The notes below the pieces were generated by a model. That model worked only from the letters and a program-made list of their open reading frames with translations, made no database searches and had not been told where the DNA came from. From NCBI RefSeq assembly GCF_018613835.1, contig NZ_JAGGPM010000018.1, positions 24,404 through 88,403 of the forward strand: DNA of 64,000 nucleotides, written 5' to 3'. Shown piece by piece: positions 40,794 through 50,038 of the stretch. The first letter of the stretch is position 1; every line of letters starts with the position of its first letter. The translations under genes and the position numbers were made by a program. The DNA is from Arthrobacter sp. ISL-5. Its GTDB lineage: Bacteria; Actinomycetota; Actinomycetes; Actinomycetales; Micrococcaceae.

Positions 40794-41819
40794 TCAGCTA
40801 GGCGGGGGCGGCCCTACTGATCCCCGTTCAATGAGGGGGCAGGCGAGCCGCGCCTGCTCTGCGGGTCTTCCCGGATTTTCTATGTCATCGAGGATGCGGT
40901 GGACCGCCCAGCGTCCCATCTCGTAGTGCGGGAGGGCCACGGTGGTCAGCCCCGGCCACAGGGCGTCCGCGATGAGCTCAAGGTTGTCGACGCCCACGAT
41001 GGAGATGTCCTCCGGGATGCGGAGTCCCAGCGCCGTCGCCGCCTGGTAGGCGCCCATGGCCACCCTGTCGCTGAAGCAGAACAGGGCGGTGGGACGGTCC
41101 GGCTGGCTGAGAAGGTCCAGCGCGGTTTCCCTGCCGCCGGCCGTGTCGGCCACGCCGATGACCAGGTGCCTTGGATCACGTTCGATTCCGTGGCGCCGGA
41201 GCGCGTTCCGGAAGCCGTCAAAGCGGCCGTGGGTCGCGGGGATGTCGTCCACGTTGTTGATCATGCCGATCCGCGTGTGGCCGACCCGGATGAGGGCTTC
41301 GACCGCGGTTTCAGCCGCATTTACCTCGTCCGGGACGACGGAGGAGATGGCCGCGTCATCGGTGACGGCGTCCAGGAGCACGGTGGGCATCCCGGCCAGT
41401 TCCTGCGGGAGCTGCACACCCTGGTGGTACAGCCTGGCGTACACCACGCCGTCCACCTGGTGCTGCTGAAGCATGCTGATTTCGCGGTGTTCGAGCTCGG
41501 TGTCCAGACCGGAGTTGACCACCATCACCACGTAGCCGCGCTCGTAGGCCGCGTCCTGCGCACCGCGGATCATGGCCCCGGCGAAGGGGGTTGTGGTGAT
41601 TTCGTCACTGACCAGGCCCAGGATCTGGGAGCGCTGGTTGCGCAGTCCGCTGGCCAACCGGTTGGGGGCGTAGCCAAGGTTCCTGGCTACTTCCCGTACA
41701 TGCTGCCGGGTTTCCGCTTTGACCCGGAAGCTGGTGGCGTCGTTCAGGGCGTGCGAGACAGTGGTCACTGAGACCCCGGCGGCTCTGGCCACCTCGCGTA
41801 TCCCTACTCGCGTCGTCAT
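40794..41819 (-). CDS. LacI-family repressor of the fructan/sucrose operon
   Basis: A 341-residue regulator. The N-terminal LacI helix-turn-helix reads GIREVARAAGVSVTTVSHALN, followed by a hinge NRLASGLRNQRSQILGLV and a periplasmic-binding-protein-like effector domain. It is first in the operon and is transcribed from a promoter bearing two identical palindromes, so autoregulation is expected. A 135-base gap separates it from the binding-protein gene, with no separate operator there. Confidence 0.94.
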   Translation of the reverse strand: MTTRVGIREVARAAGVSVTTVSHALNDATSFRVKAETRQHVREVARNLGYAPNRLASGLRNQRSQILGLVSDEITTTPFAGAMIRGAQDAAYERGYVVMVVNSGLDTELEHREISMLQQHQVDGVVYARLYHQGVQLPQELAGMPTVLLDAVTDDAAISSVVPDEVNAAETAVEALIRVGHTRIGMINNVDDIPATHGRFDGFRNALRRHGIERDPRHLVIGVADTAGGRETALDLLSQPDRPTALFCFSDRVAMGAYQAATALGLRIPEDISIVGVDNLELIADALWPGLTTVALPHYEMGRWAVHRILDDIENPGRPAEQARLACPLIERGSVGPPPPS

Positions 41820-41831
41820 CGACTTCCTTTG

Positions 41832-41887
41832 CAAAACGTTTTGGGTTGGTGTGAATTACGATACACAAAACGTTTTGCATGTGTCAA
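41832..41887 (-). promoter_or_regulatory. Operon promoter with two LacI operators
   Basis: Two copies of CAAAACGTTTTG, a perfect 12-bp palindrome with the LacI/GalR central CG, occur at 41832-41843 and 41866-41877, 34 bp centre to centre. On the minus strand a -35 TTGACA (41887-41882) and a -10 TATCGT (41863-41858) are separated by 18 bp, and one operator fills this spacer. The other lies beside the lacI ribosome binding site. Confidence 0.85.
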
Positions 41888-41958
41888 ACGTCACCTTGGG
41901 GGCATGGGGCTGTGGGGGTTACGGCAGGCTCAACCAGCAGAGGGTGACCTGCCCTCGA

Positions 41959-42041
41959 GGGGCCGGCTGGCCGCGGTTTTCGAAAGCGTGCGTCAAAGCG
42001 AGGTACGAGCAGCACGCGTGAAAACCGGGCCAGCCAGCCCC
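41959..42041 (-). terminator. Large hairpin downstream of the DMP19-like gene (H5)
   Basis: A 22-23-base arm starting GGGGCCGGCTGGCC (41959) pairs with 42020-42041 with one bulge and one wobble. Inner sequences AGCGTGC and GCACGCGT pair further. It lies 39 bases beyond the stop at 42080 and ahead of the LacI promoter, so it probably ends the DMP19-like transcript. Confidence 0.6.
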
Positions 42042-42079
42042 GGAGCCGGGTTTCGACAACTCAGGCGAAGGCCTTGCGG

Positions 42080-42937
42080 CTATGCGTCAACCAGGTCCTC
42101 GTCGAGCTCCTCGAACTCCACGGCGGCCACGATTTCCTTGGTCTCGGGGTTCAGCATGAACGCCTCGTCGTCGTCCTCGATCATGACGAAGTCGCCGTGG
42201 TCGGTGCTGAAGTGCCATGCCAGGACCGTCTCCCCGTTGTGCTCGTAGTTGGGGTCGCCCATGGTGATTTTCTGCAGCGCATAGCCGGAGATGTCGCAGA
42301 GTTCGCGGATGATGACCTCGAATTCCGGGGCGTTTTCCAAGGCCTCTTCTTCGGCTTCGGCGCGCCGTTCTTCGAGGTCCGGGATCTGCGCGACGCGCTT
42401 GGCGATGTGGGCGGTGAGTTCGTCCTCGTTCAGGATCAGCAGGCCCTCCTGCGCGCGGAGCCAGGCCGCGTTGAGGGCGATGAGGTCCTCGGTTTCGAGC
42501 AGCGACTCGAATTCGGCGTCGAGGTCTTCCATGGCCTGCACTGCCTCCGGGAGCTCCGCGTCGGCGTCGCCGTCGGACTCGCCGCCCAGGTAAATCTCCT
42601 CTTCCTCCTCCGAAAGGGAATCGAAGGCCTCCACGGTGCGGTCGAAGAGCTCCAGGTGGGCGGCGGCGCCCATCCCTTCGAAGCCTTCGCGGATGTAAGC
42701 GTCCAGCTCCTCGCGCTCCGGTGCGGTGAAGACGTACTGCGCGAATCCGCCGCCCAGCGACTGGGCGAGGTAGAAGTCGACGAAGTAGCTGCGCAGGGCG
42801 TTGGGGGCGATTTCCTCGGAGTTGAGCAGCTCCTGGTACATGGTGTTCACCACGGTCACGTTGGCGTCAACAACCTCCTCGTTGCCGGCGTTGGCGCCTT
42901 CGACGGTTAAAACGACTGGGTATTCGCTGGAAGTCAT
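42080..42937 (-). CDS. Highly acidic protein, DMP19/DUF4375-like
   Basis: The 285-residue protein is exceptionally rich in Asp and Glu, including runs such as SEEEEE and IEDDDE. NTMYQELLNSEEIAPNALRSYFVDFYLAQSLGGGFAQYVF resembles the DMP19 (DUF4375) fold. The Neisseria DMP19 protein is a DNA mimic that sequesters a DNA-binding repressor. The C-terminal third (HFSTDHGDFVMIEDDDEAFMLNPETKEIVAAVE) looks like a separate small domain. It is divergent from the SNF2 helicase gene. The family call is moderate; the DNA-mimic role is inference. Confidence 0.6.
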   Translation of the reverse strand: MTSSEYPVVLTVEGANAGNEEVVDANVTVVNTMYQELLNSEEIAPNALRSYFVDFYLAQSLGGGFAQYVFTAPEREELDAYIREGFEGMGAAAHLELFDRTVEAFDSLSEEEEEIYLGGESDGDADAELPEAVQAMEDLDAEFESLLETEDLIALNAAWLRAQEGLLILNEDELTAHIAKRVAQIPDLEERRAEAEEEALENAPEFEVIIRELCDISGYALQKITMGDPNYEHNGETVLAWHFSTDHGDFVMIEDDDEAFMLNPETKEIVAAVEFEELDEDLVDA

Positions 42938-43115
42938 GGGAAATCCTTACTGCTGAAAGCCGGTGGTGCACAGGACCCTTTCAACGTACGCGCCGCCCCG
43001 CGCCCGCAGGTTGAGGGGCAGGTGAACGTCAGACGAAGTTTCAGGGCCCCTGCCGGCTGACTAAGATGGATCAGATAACCTGCAGATTTTTGACCTGCCG
43101 AAAGTAGCGCGCACC

Positions 43116-46100
43116 ATGCCATCCCAACCGGACGAGAGTGCGGCACTGGCAATCCAGACCCCCGCGATCAACGACCGCTCCCTCGCGGCCGGGCTCGCTT
43201 ATGCCATGGGCAGCCGCGTCTCCGGGATTTCCTTCGACGCCGCCACCGGCCTGATGCTGGGCAAGGTGCGCGGCGGCTCTGATGTGCCCTATTCGACCAC
43301 CGCCAAGCTGGTCCGGAAGGCGGGCGGCTGGAGCTGCACGGTGGGCGTGTGCAGCTGCCCGGTCCGCAAGGACTGCAAGCACGTGGCGGCGCTGCTGTTC
43401 GCCGCCGAGGACAACCCTGCCATCCGGGTGAAGCTGCTGTCCCCGTCCGAGGTGTCACGGCTGTCCCGCGAGCCGCTGCAGCCCGACCTCGCGGACTGGG
43501 AGCAGGCGCTGAGCCCGCTGATTTCGCAGCCGGGCATCACTCCGTCGACGGGCGGCATCCCCCTGGCACTGCAGTTCGAAGTGGAGGAGCCGGCGCCGCA
43601 CTTTTCCTATACCGGCCGCAGGGATCCCCTGCGCAGTGTCCGCCAGCTCAAGGCCCGGCCCGTGATCATGGGCGCCAAGGGCAAGTGGATCCGCGGCGAC
43701 GTCTCCTGGAACACGCTGAGCTACCTGAACTTCCGCCGCGAGTGCAACGAAGCCCATGTGGAGTGGATGCAGGCCTTCCTCGCCGCGCACACCGCCGCCG
43801 CGAACAGGGTGCATTCGTCGACCGCGCTCTGGCTGGGGATGAACACGTTCGCCGGCAAGAACCTGTGGAACCTGCTGGACGAGGCAAGGAAAATCGGCGT
43901 CGCTTTGGTCCACAGCCGGGGCCAGGAGCCGGTCCGGGTCGCGGAGGCCCCTGCCGCCGTCGGCCTTAGCCTGAGCCGCTTCGGCAGCACAACGCCCGAC
44001 GGCGGCGGGCTGGAGCTCGCGCCCACCATCACCGTTGAAGGGGCCGAAGTGGATCCGGCCTCGGTGGGTACCATCGGACGCCCGGCGCACGGCATCTTCC
44101 TCACCTCCGGCGGGGATGCGCTGCCGGGCGTCGCCGCCGACACCGTGATCACGCTCGCGCCGCTGGAAAGCGGGCTCAGCGAGGAGCTCCTGACGTTCGT
44201 GACAGCGGGCAGCACGCTGCACATCCCGGCGCGGGACGAGGGCCGCTTCCTCACCGGCTTCTACCCCAAGCTCAAGCAGACGGCCCGGGTCACGGCTGCG
44301 GACGAATCGGTGGAGCTGCCCACCCTGGCCGTGCCCACGCTGTCGCTGCTGGCCAACTACGGAGCGGACCACCGCGTCCGGCTGCACTGGGAATGGCACT
44401 ACACGTCCGGAAACCTCGTCACCGCGCAGCCGCTGTGGCGCCATCCGGGCGATCACGGCTACCGCGACGATTCCGCCGAGGCCCGGATCCTGGAAGCGGT
44501 CGGCCAGCCGTGGGACGTGGTGCCCAAGCTCGGCGAATCGGCCACCGGCGGCTGGGGCACGCCGCGCCTCGCGGCCACGTCCGAACTCAGCGGGCTCGAC
44601 ACCCTCGCGTTCACCGAGGAGGTCCTCCCCCTCCTCCGGGACACCCCCGGCGTCGAGGTGGACACCTCCGGCGACATTGCGGACTACCGCGAGGCCGAAG
44701 AGGCGCCCGTCGTGGCGATTTCGACGAAGGCGACCGACCAGCGGGACTGGTTCGACCTCGGCATCGTGATCACCCTCGAAGGCCAGCCGGTGTCCTTCGC
44801 GGCGCTGTTCTCCGCCCTGGCCGCGGGCCAGACCCGCATGCTGCTGCCCAGCGGCGCGTATTTCTCGCTGGACCTTCCTGAACTGCACCAGCTGCGGGCC
44901 CTGATCGACGAGGCACGCGAGCTGCAGGACAACAAGGATGCGCCGCTGCAGATCAGCCGCTTCCAGGCGGGCCTGTGGGACGAGCTGGCGCAGCTCGGAA
45001 TCGTCGATGAGCAGGCCGCGGCGTGGCGCGAGGCCGTGGGCGGGCTGCTGGAGGGCGGCGTGAACGGCCTGCCGCTGCCCGCCACCTTGAACGCGGAACT
45101 GCGGCCGTACCAGCTGGAGGGCTACAACTGGCTGAGCTTCCTGTACCGCCACGGGCTCGGCGGCGTGCTCGCGGACGACATGGGCCTGGGCAAGACCGTG
45201 CAGGCGCTGGCGCTGATGTGTGCCGCAAAGGAGCACGCCCAGGTTGAGGGGGCACCGGCTGTTGATGGGATTTCGTCTGACGGCAAAAAGGCGCCCGACG
45301 GCGGCACCCCCTTCCTGGTGGTGGCCCCCACGAGCGTCGTGGGCAACTGGGAGGCGGAAGCCGCCCGCTTCGCGCCCGGCCTGACGGTCCGTGCCATCGG
45401 CGAGACGTTCGCGAAGACCGGGTCCGACCCCGCCGAGGCGATGGCCGGCGCGGACATTGTCATCACGTCCTACGCGTTGTTCCGGATCGACTACGACGCC
45501 TACGCCTCGCGGCGCTGGGCCGGACTGGTCCTGGACGAGGCCCAGTTCGTGAAGAACCACCAGTCCAAGGCTTACCAGTGCGCCCGGAAGCTGCCGGCCG
45601 CCTTCAAGCTGGCCATCACCGGAACGCCGCTGGAAAACAACCTCATGGAATTCTGGGCACTGACCTCGATTGTGGCGCCGGGGCTGTTCGCGAGCCCCAA
45701 GCGGTTCGCCGAGTATTACCAAAGGCCGGTGGAGAAGAACGGTGACAAGGGGCAGCTGGACAAGCTCCGCCGTCGGGTCCGCCCGCTCATGATGCGCCGC
45801 ACCAAGGAGCAGGTCATCCACGACCTGCCGCCCAAACAGGAGCAGATCCTGGAAGTGGTCCTCAACCCGAGGCACCAGAAGGTCTACCAGACCCACCTGC
45901 AGCGCGAGCGCCAGAAGATCCTGGGCCTGATCGAGGACGTCAACAAGAACCGCTTCACGATCTTCCAGTCGCTGACCCTGCTCCGGCAGCTGAGCCTGGA
46001 CGCCTCGCTGGTGGATGAGTCGCTGAGCGGGGTCAGGTCCAGCAAGCTCGACGTGCTGTTCGAGCAGCTCGAAGACCTGGTGGCCGAGGGCCACCGTGCG

Positions 46101-46544
46101 CTGATCTTCAGCCAGTTCACGGGCTTCCTGGGCAAGGTCCGCGAGCGCCTCGTGGAGGAGAACATCGAGTTCTGCTACCTGGACGGCAGCACCCGGAACC
46201 GCACCGACGTGGTGAACGAGTTCAAGAACGGGGCGGCGCCGGTGTTCCTGATCAGCCTCAAGGCCGGCGGCTTCGGCCTGAACCTGACCCAGGCGGACTA
46301 CGTGTTCCTGCTCGATCCGTGGTGGAATCCGGCGTCCGAGGCGCAGGCCGTGGACCGCACGCACAGGATCGGCCAGGCCAGGAACGTCATGGTTTACCGG
46401 CTGGTTGCCAAGGACACCATCGAAGAAAAGGTCATGGCCCTGAAGGCCAAGAAGTCCCAGCTCTTCGCGGACGTCATGGAGGGCGATGCACTCTCCGGCG
46501 GCTCGCTGACGGCCGAAGACCTGGCGGGGCTCTTCAACGACTGA
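43116..46544 (+). CDS. SWIM zinc-finger SNF2/Swi2-family DNA helicase
   Basis: A 1142-residue ATP-dependent DNA translocase. A SWIM finger (CTVGVCSCPVRKDCKHVAAL, with Cys-x-Cys and Cys-x-His) lies near residues 75-95. The SNF2 ATPase has LADDMGLGKTVQALAL (about 688), LDEAQFVKNHQSKAYQ (about 806), ITGTPLENNLMEFW, and the C-terminal helicase half ends LLDPWWNPASEAQAVDRTHRIGQ (about 1062). This is the HepA/RapA-like bacterial group. Around residues 710-725 a short Gly/Asp/Ala-rich insertion follows motif I. Role in DNA repair or transcription recycling is family knowledge; the local partner is unknown. Confidence 0.94.
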   Translation: MPSQPDESAALAIQTPAINDRSLAAGLAYAMGSRVSGISFDAATGLMLGKVRGGSDVPYSTTAKLVRKAGGWSCTVGVCSCPVRKDCKHVAALLFAAEDNPAIRVKLLSPSEVSRLSREPLQPDLADWEQALSPLISQPGITPSTGGIPLALQFEVEEPAPHFSYTGRRDPLRSVRQLKARPVIMGAKGKWIRGDVSWNTLSYLNFRRECNEAHVEWMQAFLAAHTAAANRVHSSTALWLGMNTFAGKNLWNLLDEARKIGVALVHSRGQEPVRVAEAPAAVGLSLSRFGSTTPDGGGLELAPTITVEGAEVDPASVGTIGRPAHGIFLTSGGDALPGVAADTVITLAPLESGLSEELLTFVTAGSTLHIPARDEGRFLTGFYPKLKQTARVTAADESVELPTLAVPTLSLLANYGADHRVRLHWEWHYTSGNLVTAQPLWRHPGDHGYRDDSAEARILEAVGQPWDVVPKLGESATGGWGTPRLAATSELSGLDTLAFTEEVLPLLRDTPGVEVDTSGDIADYREAEEAPVVAISTKATDQRDWFDLGIVITLEGQPVSFAALFSALAAGQTRMLLPSGAYFSLDLPELHQLRALIDEARELQDNKDAPLQISRFQAGLWDELAQLGIVDEQAAAWREAVGGLLEGGVNGLPLPATLNAELRPYQLEGYNWLSFLYRHGLGGVLADDMGLGKTVQALALMCAAKEHAQVEGAPAVDGISSDGKKAPDGGTPFLVVAPTSVVGNWEAEAARFAPGLTVRAIGETFAKTGSDPAEAMAGADIVITSYALFRIDYDAYASRRWAGLVLDEAQFVKNHQSKAYQCARKLPAAFKLAITGTPLENNLMEFWALTSIVAPGLFASPKRFAEYYQRPVEKNGDKGQLDKLRRRVRPLMMRRTKEQVIHDLPPKQEQILEVVLNPRHQKVYQTHLQRERQKILGLIEDVNKNRFTIFQSLTLLRQLSLDASLVDESLSGVRSSKLDVLFEQLEDLVAEGHRALIFSQFTGFLGKVRERLVEENIEFCYLDGSTRNRTDVVNEFKNGAAPVFLISLKAGGFGLNLTQADYVFLLDPWWNPASEAQAVDRTHRIGQARNVMVYRLVAKDTIEEKVMALKAKKSQLFADVMEGDALSGGSLTAEDLAGLFND

Positions 46545-46622
46545 CAGGCCGTCCATATGACCCGCGGGACCCGGCCCGCGTCGGGATGACCCCCGTGGGA
46601 TGACCCGCCTGTTGACCTGCGG

Positions 46623-47021
46623 CTAGGCCGCGGCCGGCGCCGTCACGGGCGGCAGCGCGGCCCGCGTCCGGAACCACCGGCCCAGTGCTTTGCCCTTGCC
46701 CTTCCACCAGCTGTCCTCATCACTGTCGGTGCGCCACCGGTACGTCACGACCACCAGCACGAACATGCCGGCGGTGACGTCCGGCCATGCTGCCCGCGCC
46801 GCGTCGATCAGCACACTGAATGCCATGAACAGGATCGCCGGCGGTGCCAGGGTCCGGAACACGGTGTTGGCCAGGTAGCGGCGGTGTGAACGGGGAACGG
46901 AGAGCGCCCGGACCATGTCGAAGCAGGCGCACACGACCACGAGGGTCTGCCCCAGGGTCAACAGGATGGAACCCGGCAGCGATCCTGCGAATTGCACGGC
47001 CGACGCCAGCCCCGGGTTCAT
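46623..47021 (-). CDS. Small membrane protein of unknown function
   Basis: The 132-residue protein has about three hydrophobic segments (SILLTLGQTLVVVCACFDMV, LAPPAILFMAFSVLIDAA, VTAGMFVLVVVTY) and a basic tail with WWKGKGKALGRWFR. Codon use fits the neighbourhood. I do not recognise a family, and neighbours give no functional hint: it converges with the SNF2 gene. Confidence 0.65.
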   Translation of the reverse strand: MNPGLASAVQFAGSLPGSILLTLGQTLVVVCACFDMVRALSVPRSHRRYLANTVFRTLAPPAILFMAFSVLIDAARAAWPDVTAGMFVLVVVTYRWRTDSDEDSWWKGKGKALGRWFRTRAALPPVTAPAAA

Positions 47022-47205
47022 GGCATGCCCCCGGACCGTTCAGGACCTGCCGCCGTGAACCCCTGCCTGGACGCGGCCGGATTTCTTGAAAGTGTCATGT
47101 TGCTGCCCCCAGCTCTGGATTATTGCCTTGCCAGGAACCATTCAACGGCCCGCCGCACATTGGAGTCACGCGAGGCAGCTACCCGTCTTTTCAGGCCGGC
47201 ACTAC

Positions 47206-47219
47206 CCGGAATTTTCCGG
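47206..47219 (-). terminator. Small hairpin downstream of the SulP fusion gene
   Basis: CCGGAA/TTCCGG around TT, extended by a TAC/GTA pair outside one mismatch, 35 bases after the stop at 47254. A second small dyad GGAGG-CCA-CCTCC lies at 47240-47252. Weak terminator candidates. The rest of 47022-47253 shows nothing. Confidence 0.35.
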
Positions 47220-47253
47220 AGTACGCAGCCGACTACCTGAGGGAGGCCACCTC

Positions 47254-49647
47254 CTAGCTGGCAGCGGTGGACGCCGCTGGCTTGGGCAGCACAGACTCGT
47301 CGGCGCTGCGCGGCAGCGGGTCCAGGTGGCTGATCCCGGAGGGGGTGATCTGCAGAACCCGGGCCGTGGCGATGTCATAGAAGAGTCCGGTGACATGCAC
47401 TTGGTCGGCCTTCAGAGCCTTTTTCAGGCCGGCGTGCCGCTGCAGCCGCTCCAGCTGGACGGCCACGTTGACCATCGCCAGCTGGTCAACGGCGCCATAC
47501 CCGGCATTTGCCGCAGCCGCCTGCACCGGGTGGCTTGCGCGGACTGCGTCCAGGCTCGGCCGGCCGTGCTCCAGCCACGCTTCGACTGGGCTGCGCTCCG
47601 GCTCATCGGCAAGGCCAGCCGCATCGGCAAGGCCCGCCGCATCAGCAGGGCCCGCCGCATCAGCACGGCCCGCCTCAGCCAGCAGGGCCGTCATGGCGCC
47701 GCAGCCCGAGTGCCCGCAGATGACCACCGACTTGATGGAAAGCTCGTTGAGCGCGAAGTCCAGGGCTGCTTCAACCGACGGGTCAAGGCATTCGCTTCCC
47801 ACCACGTTGCCCACGTTCCGGACCGTATACAGGTCCCCCGGACCGCTGCTGGTGATCAGGTTCGGCACGAGCCGGGAATCGGCGCAGGTGATGAACAGCG
47901 TGTCGGGGTCCTGGAATGACGTCAGCTCCTGGACGTGGGGCCGCAGCAGGTGCGCATGGCGGCGATGGTAGCTGTCCACACCGTTGAGCACCGACCGCAC
48001 CGGAGCCGGCACACCCTCCCCCGCGACGCTCACAGCCCCGGCCGCGCCATCACGCTGCCAGCTGCGCCACGGGGCAAACCCGCCGCGGAGCGCGGAACGC
48101 GAGTGGCCACGCACGGGAGGGCCCGCCTTCGCATCGTGGAGCCTGGCGGTGCCGCTTTCCTCAATCTCGACGCTGCCGCCGTTGCCCACGTGCCGCAGGC
48201 GCCAGGCGTCCAGCGTGTCGTGGACCGGGTGGTCAAGAAAATCGACGTCCAGTTCCACGGTCACGCGCGAGGCCGGCGGCACCGAGGCCAGCACCTTGCT
48301 GAGACGGGGGAGGGAGAGGAAGCTGCAGGATCCGTCAATGACGACGCGCCAGCGCTGCCCGTCGGGTCTGTCCAGCGGCTCTGCGTGGATCCTGGCGCGG
48401 ACCACGCGCCACAGGACCAGCACCACGGCCAGGCCAAGGCCCGTCAGCACTCCCGCCAGGAGATTAACGAACACCACCGTGAAAAGCGTCAGGGCGTAGA
48501 CCGTCATGTCGCCCGTCAACCGGGCCGTCTTGAAGTCGGCCACCTTCACCAGCCGCATGCCGATAATGATGAGCAGGCCCGCCAGCACGGCCTCCGGTAC
48601 CAGCTGGATAAGTCCGGCAAGAAGCAGCGAGAACACCAGGACCCAGATGCCGTGGAGGATGGCGGACTTGCGCGTCCGCGCCCCTGCCTCGAGGTTCGTC
48701 GCGCTGCGCACGATCACCCCTGTGATGGGCAGCCCGCCGAGCATGCCGGACGTCATGTTGGCTGCTCCCTGGCCGAGGAGTTCACGGTTGAAGTTTGTTC
48801 GTTCGCCGTGGTGCATCTTGTCCACGGCGACGGCGGAGAGCAGCGACTCGACGCTGGCCACCAGGGCGATGGTAATGACGCCCACGACGACGGCGCCCCA
48901 CTCCCCTTGCGGGACGTGCGGAATGGACAGCGCGTCCAGGAGGGAGCCGTCGAAGGTGATCCGGTCGACGTCGGCATTGAACGGCAGCGAAAGCGCCGTT
49001 CCGGCGATGACTGCCACCAGCGGGCCCGGGACGCGGCGGACGGGCGCCGGCATGTGCTTCCACGCGAGCAGCAGGAAAATCACCACGACACCGAGAAATG
49101 CTGCCTGCGGGTCCAGGGCGGCGATGCTGGCCGGAAGCGACGTGACGTTCTGCCATGCTGCCTCGCCCGCCTCGGCGCCGAGCATCACGTGCAGTTGCTG
49201 CAAGACAATGATGATGCCGATTCCGGCCAGCATGGCATGGACGACGACGGGCGCGATGGCCAGTGCCACGCGCCCCACCCGGGCCAGGCCGAGGAGTGCC
49301 TGCAGGACGCCGGCGGCCACGGTGATGGCACAGGTTGCGGGCCAGCCGAACTGCTCGATCAGGCCGGCGACGATGACTGTCAGGCCGGCGGCGGGGCCGC
49401 TGACCTGGAGCGGCGAGCCGCCGATGCTGCCGGCCACGATGCCGCCGACCGCCGCCGCGATGAGGCCTGCCATCACCGGTGCGCCGGACGCCGCGGCGAT
49501 GCCGAGCGACAGCGGAACGGCCACAAGGAAGACCACGAGGGACGCTGGCAGATCCCAGCGAAGCCCGGACCTCAGGAGCGTTAGGAGCGGCGGCCGGCTA
49601 TTGGTGGTGGGGTGGGTGTCGGGATCCGTTGCGGCTGGCGCGGGCAT
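47254..49647 (-). CDS. SulP-family anion transporter fused to beta-carbonic anhydrase
   Basis: A 797-residue fusion. Residues 25-400 are a SulP transporter with about 12-14 helices (LPASLVVFLVAVPLSLGIAAASGAP; GPAAGLTVIVAGLIE), then a STAS-like domain (VTVELDVDFLDHPVHDTLDAW). Residues about 570-780 are a beta-carbonic anhydrase: ITCADSRL (zinc Cys and the Asp-Arg dyad) and ICGHSGCGAMTALL (zinc His and Cys). An Ala/Asp/Gly repeat (ADAAG several times) sits in the enzyme domain. Start ATG 49647 follows AAGGA. Expected role: bicarbonate uptake coupled to CO2 hydration. Confidence 0.93.
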   Translation of the reverse strand: MPAPAATDPDTHPTTNSRPPLLTLLRSGLRWDLPASLVVFLVAVPLSLGIAAASGAPVMAGLIAAAVGGIVAGSIGGSPLQVSGPAAGLTVIVAGLIEQFGWPATCAITVAAGVLQALLGLARVGRVALAIAPVVVHAMLAGIGIIIVLQQLHVMLGAEAGEAAWQNVTSLPASIAALDPQAAFLGVVVIFLLLAWKHMPAPVRRVPGPLVAVIAGTALSLPFNADVDRITFDGSLLDALSIPHVPQGEWGAVVVGVITIALVASVESLLSAVAVDKMHHGERTNFNRELLGQGAANMTSGMLGGLPITGVIVRSATNLEAGARTRKSAILHGIWVLVFSLLLAGLIQLVPEAVLAGLLIIIGMRLVKVADFKTARLTGDMTVYALTLFTVVFVNLLAGVLTGLGLAVVLVLWRVVRARIHAEPLDRPDGQRWRVVIDGSCSFLSLPRLSKVLASVPPASRVTVELDVDFLDHPVHDTLDAWRLRHVGNGGSVEIEESGTARLHDAKAGPPVRGHSRSALRGGFAPWRSWQRDGAAGAVSVAGEGVPAPVRSVLNGVDSYHRRHAHLLRPHVQELTSFQDPDTLFITCADSRLVPNLITSSGPGDLYTVRNVGNVVGSECLDPSVEAALDFALNELSIKSVVICGHSGCGAMTALLAEAGRADAAGPADAAGLADAAGLADEPERSPVEAWLEHGRPSLDAVRASHPVQAAAANAGYGAVDQLAMVNVAVQLERLQRHAGLKKALKADQVHVTGLFYDIATARVLQITPSGISHLDPLPRSADESVLPKPAASTAAS

Positions 49648-49910
49648 ATCAGTCCTTGGCTCGTTCGAAGGTTCCCGATCCACGCTATTGACGCGCCAAG
49701 GACGGCCGCAAGGGTCCCCCGCGGTGAGAAGAAACACCGAGCGCAGCCGCAACAAAGCGCTTAATACGGCCCAAATCCATTCGTTTGCATAAATGCGCCA
49801 CGCTCCTGGGCCGCCAGCGCCGGGAGGGCGGGCACCGCCGCATCATGCGTACCGGGCCGGGGTTCCGCGGGATGCCCGGGACGGGAGGCACCGCGCGGGA
49901 TGCCTGAACC
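49648..49910. other. Upstream region of the SulP fusion gene
   Basis: No coding sequence is supported here. It should hold the SulP promoter, but no clear -35/-10 pair stands out. It leads into repeat copy R1. Confidence 0.45.
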
Positions 49911-50033
49911 GTGGGGACGGAAATCAGGGGCCGATTCAAGTCAATTTTGAACTGGCCCCTGCGCGGGCCAGTCATGCCGGAAGATATTTTTTGCCCGATG
50001 CCGGCTGCGGCCGGCGTTTGTCCCTTCGCGGGG
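49911..50033. repeat. Repeat copy R1 (about 120 bp)
   Basis: This stretch aligns along its length with 52193-52310 at roughly 80% identity. Shared blocks are ACGGAAATCAGGGGCC, GGCCCCTGCGCGGGCCAG, TGCCGGAAGATATTTT and TTTGTCC.TTCGCGGG. It contains a long inverted repeat: CAGGGGCC (49925-49932) with GGCCCCTG (49954-49961) and inner TTCAA.TTGAA. It ends just beyond the MarR gene stop. Confidence 0.75.
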
Positions 50034-50038
50034 TGGCC

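Noticed and set aside
43455..46556. 1033-codon open frame antisense to the SNF2 helicase
   Set aside because: Shadow frame of a GC-rich gene: low-complexity composition, no domain motifs, while the plus strand shows full helicase motifs.
47935..49584. 549-codon plus-strand frame across the SulP fusion gene
   Set aside because: Composition of a shadow frame and no signatures; the transporter and carbonic anhydrase motifs are on the minus strand.
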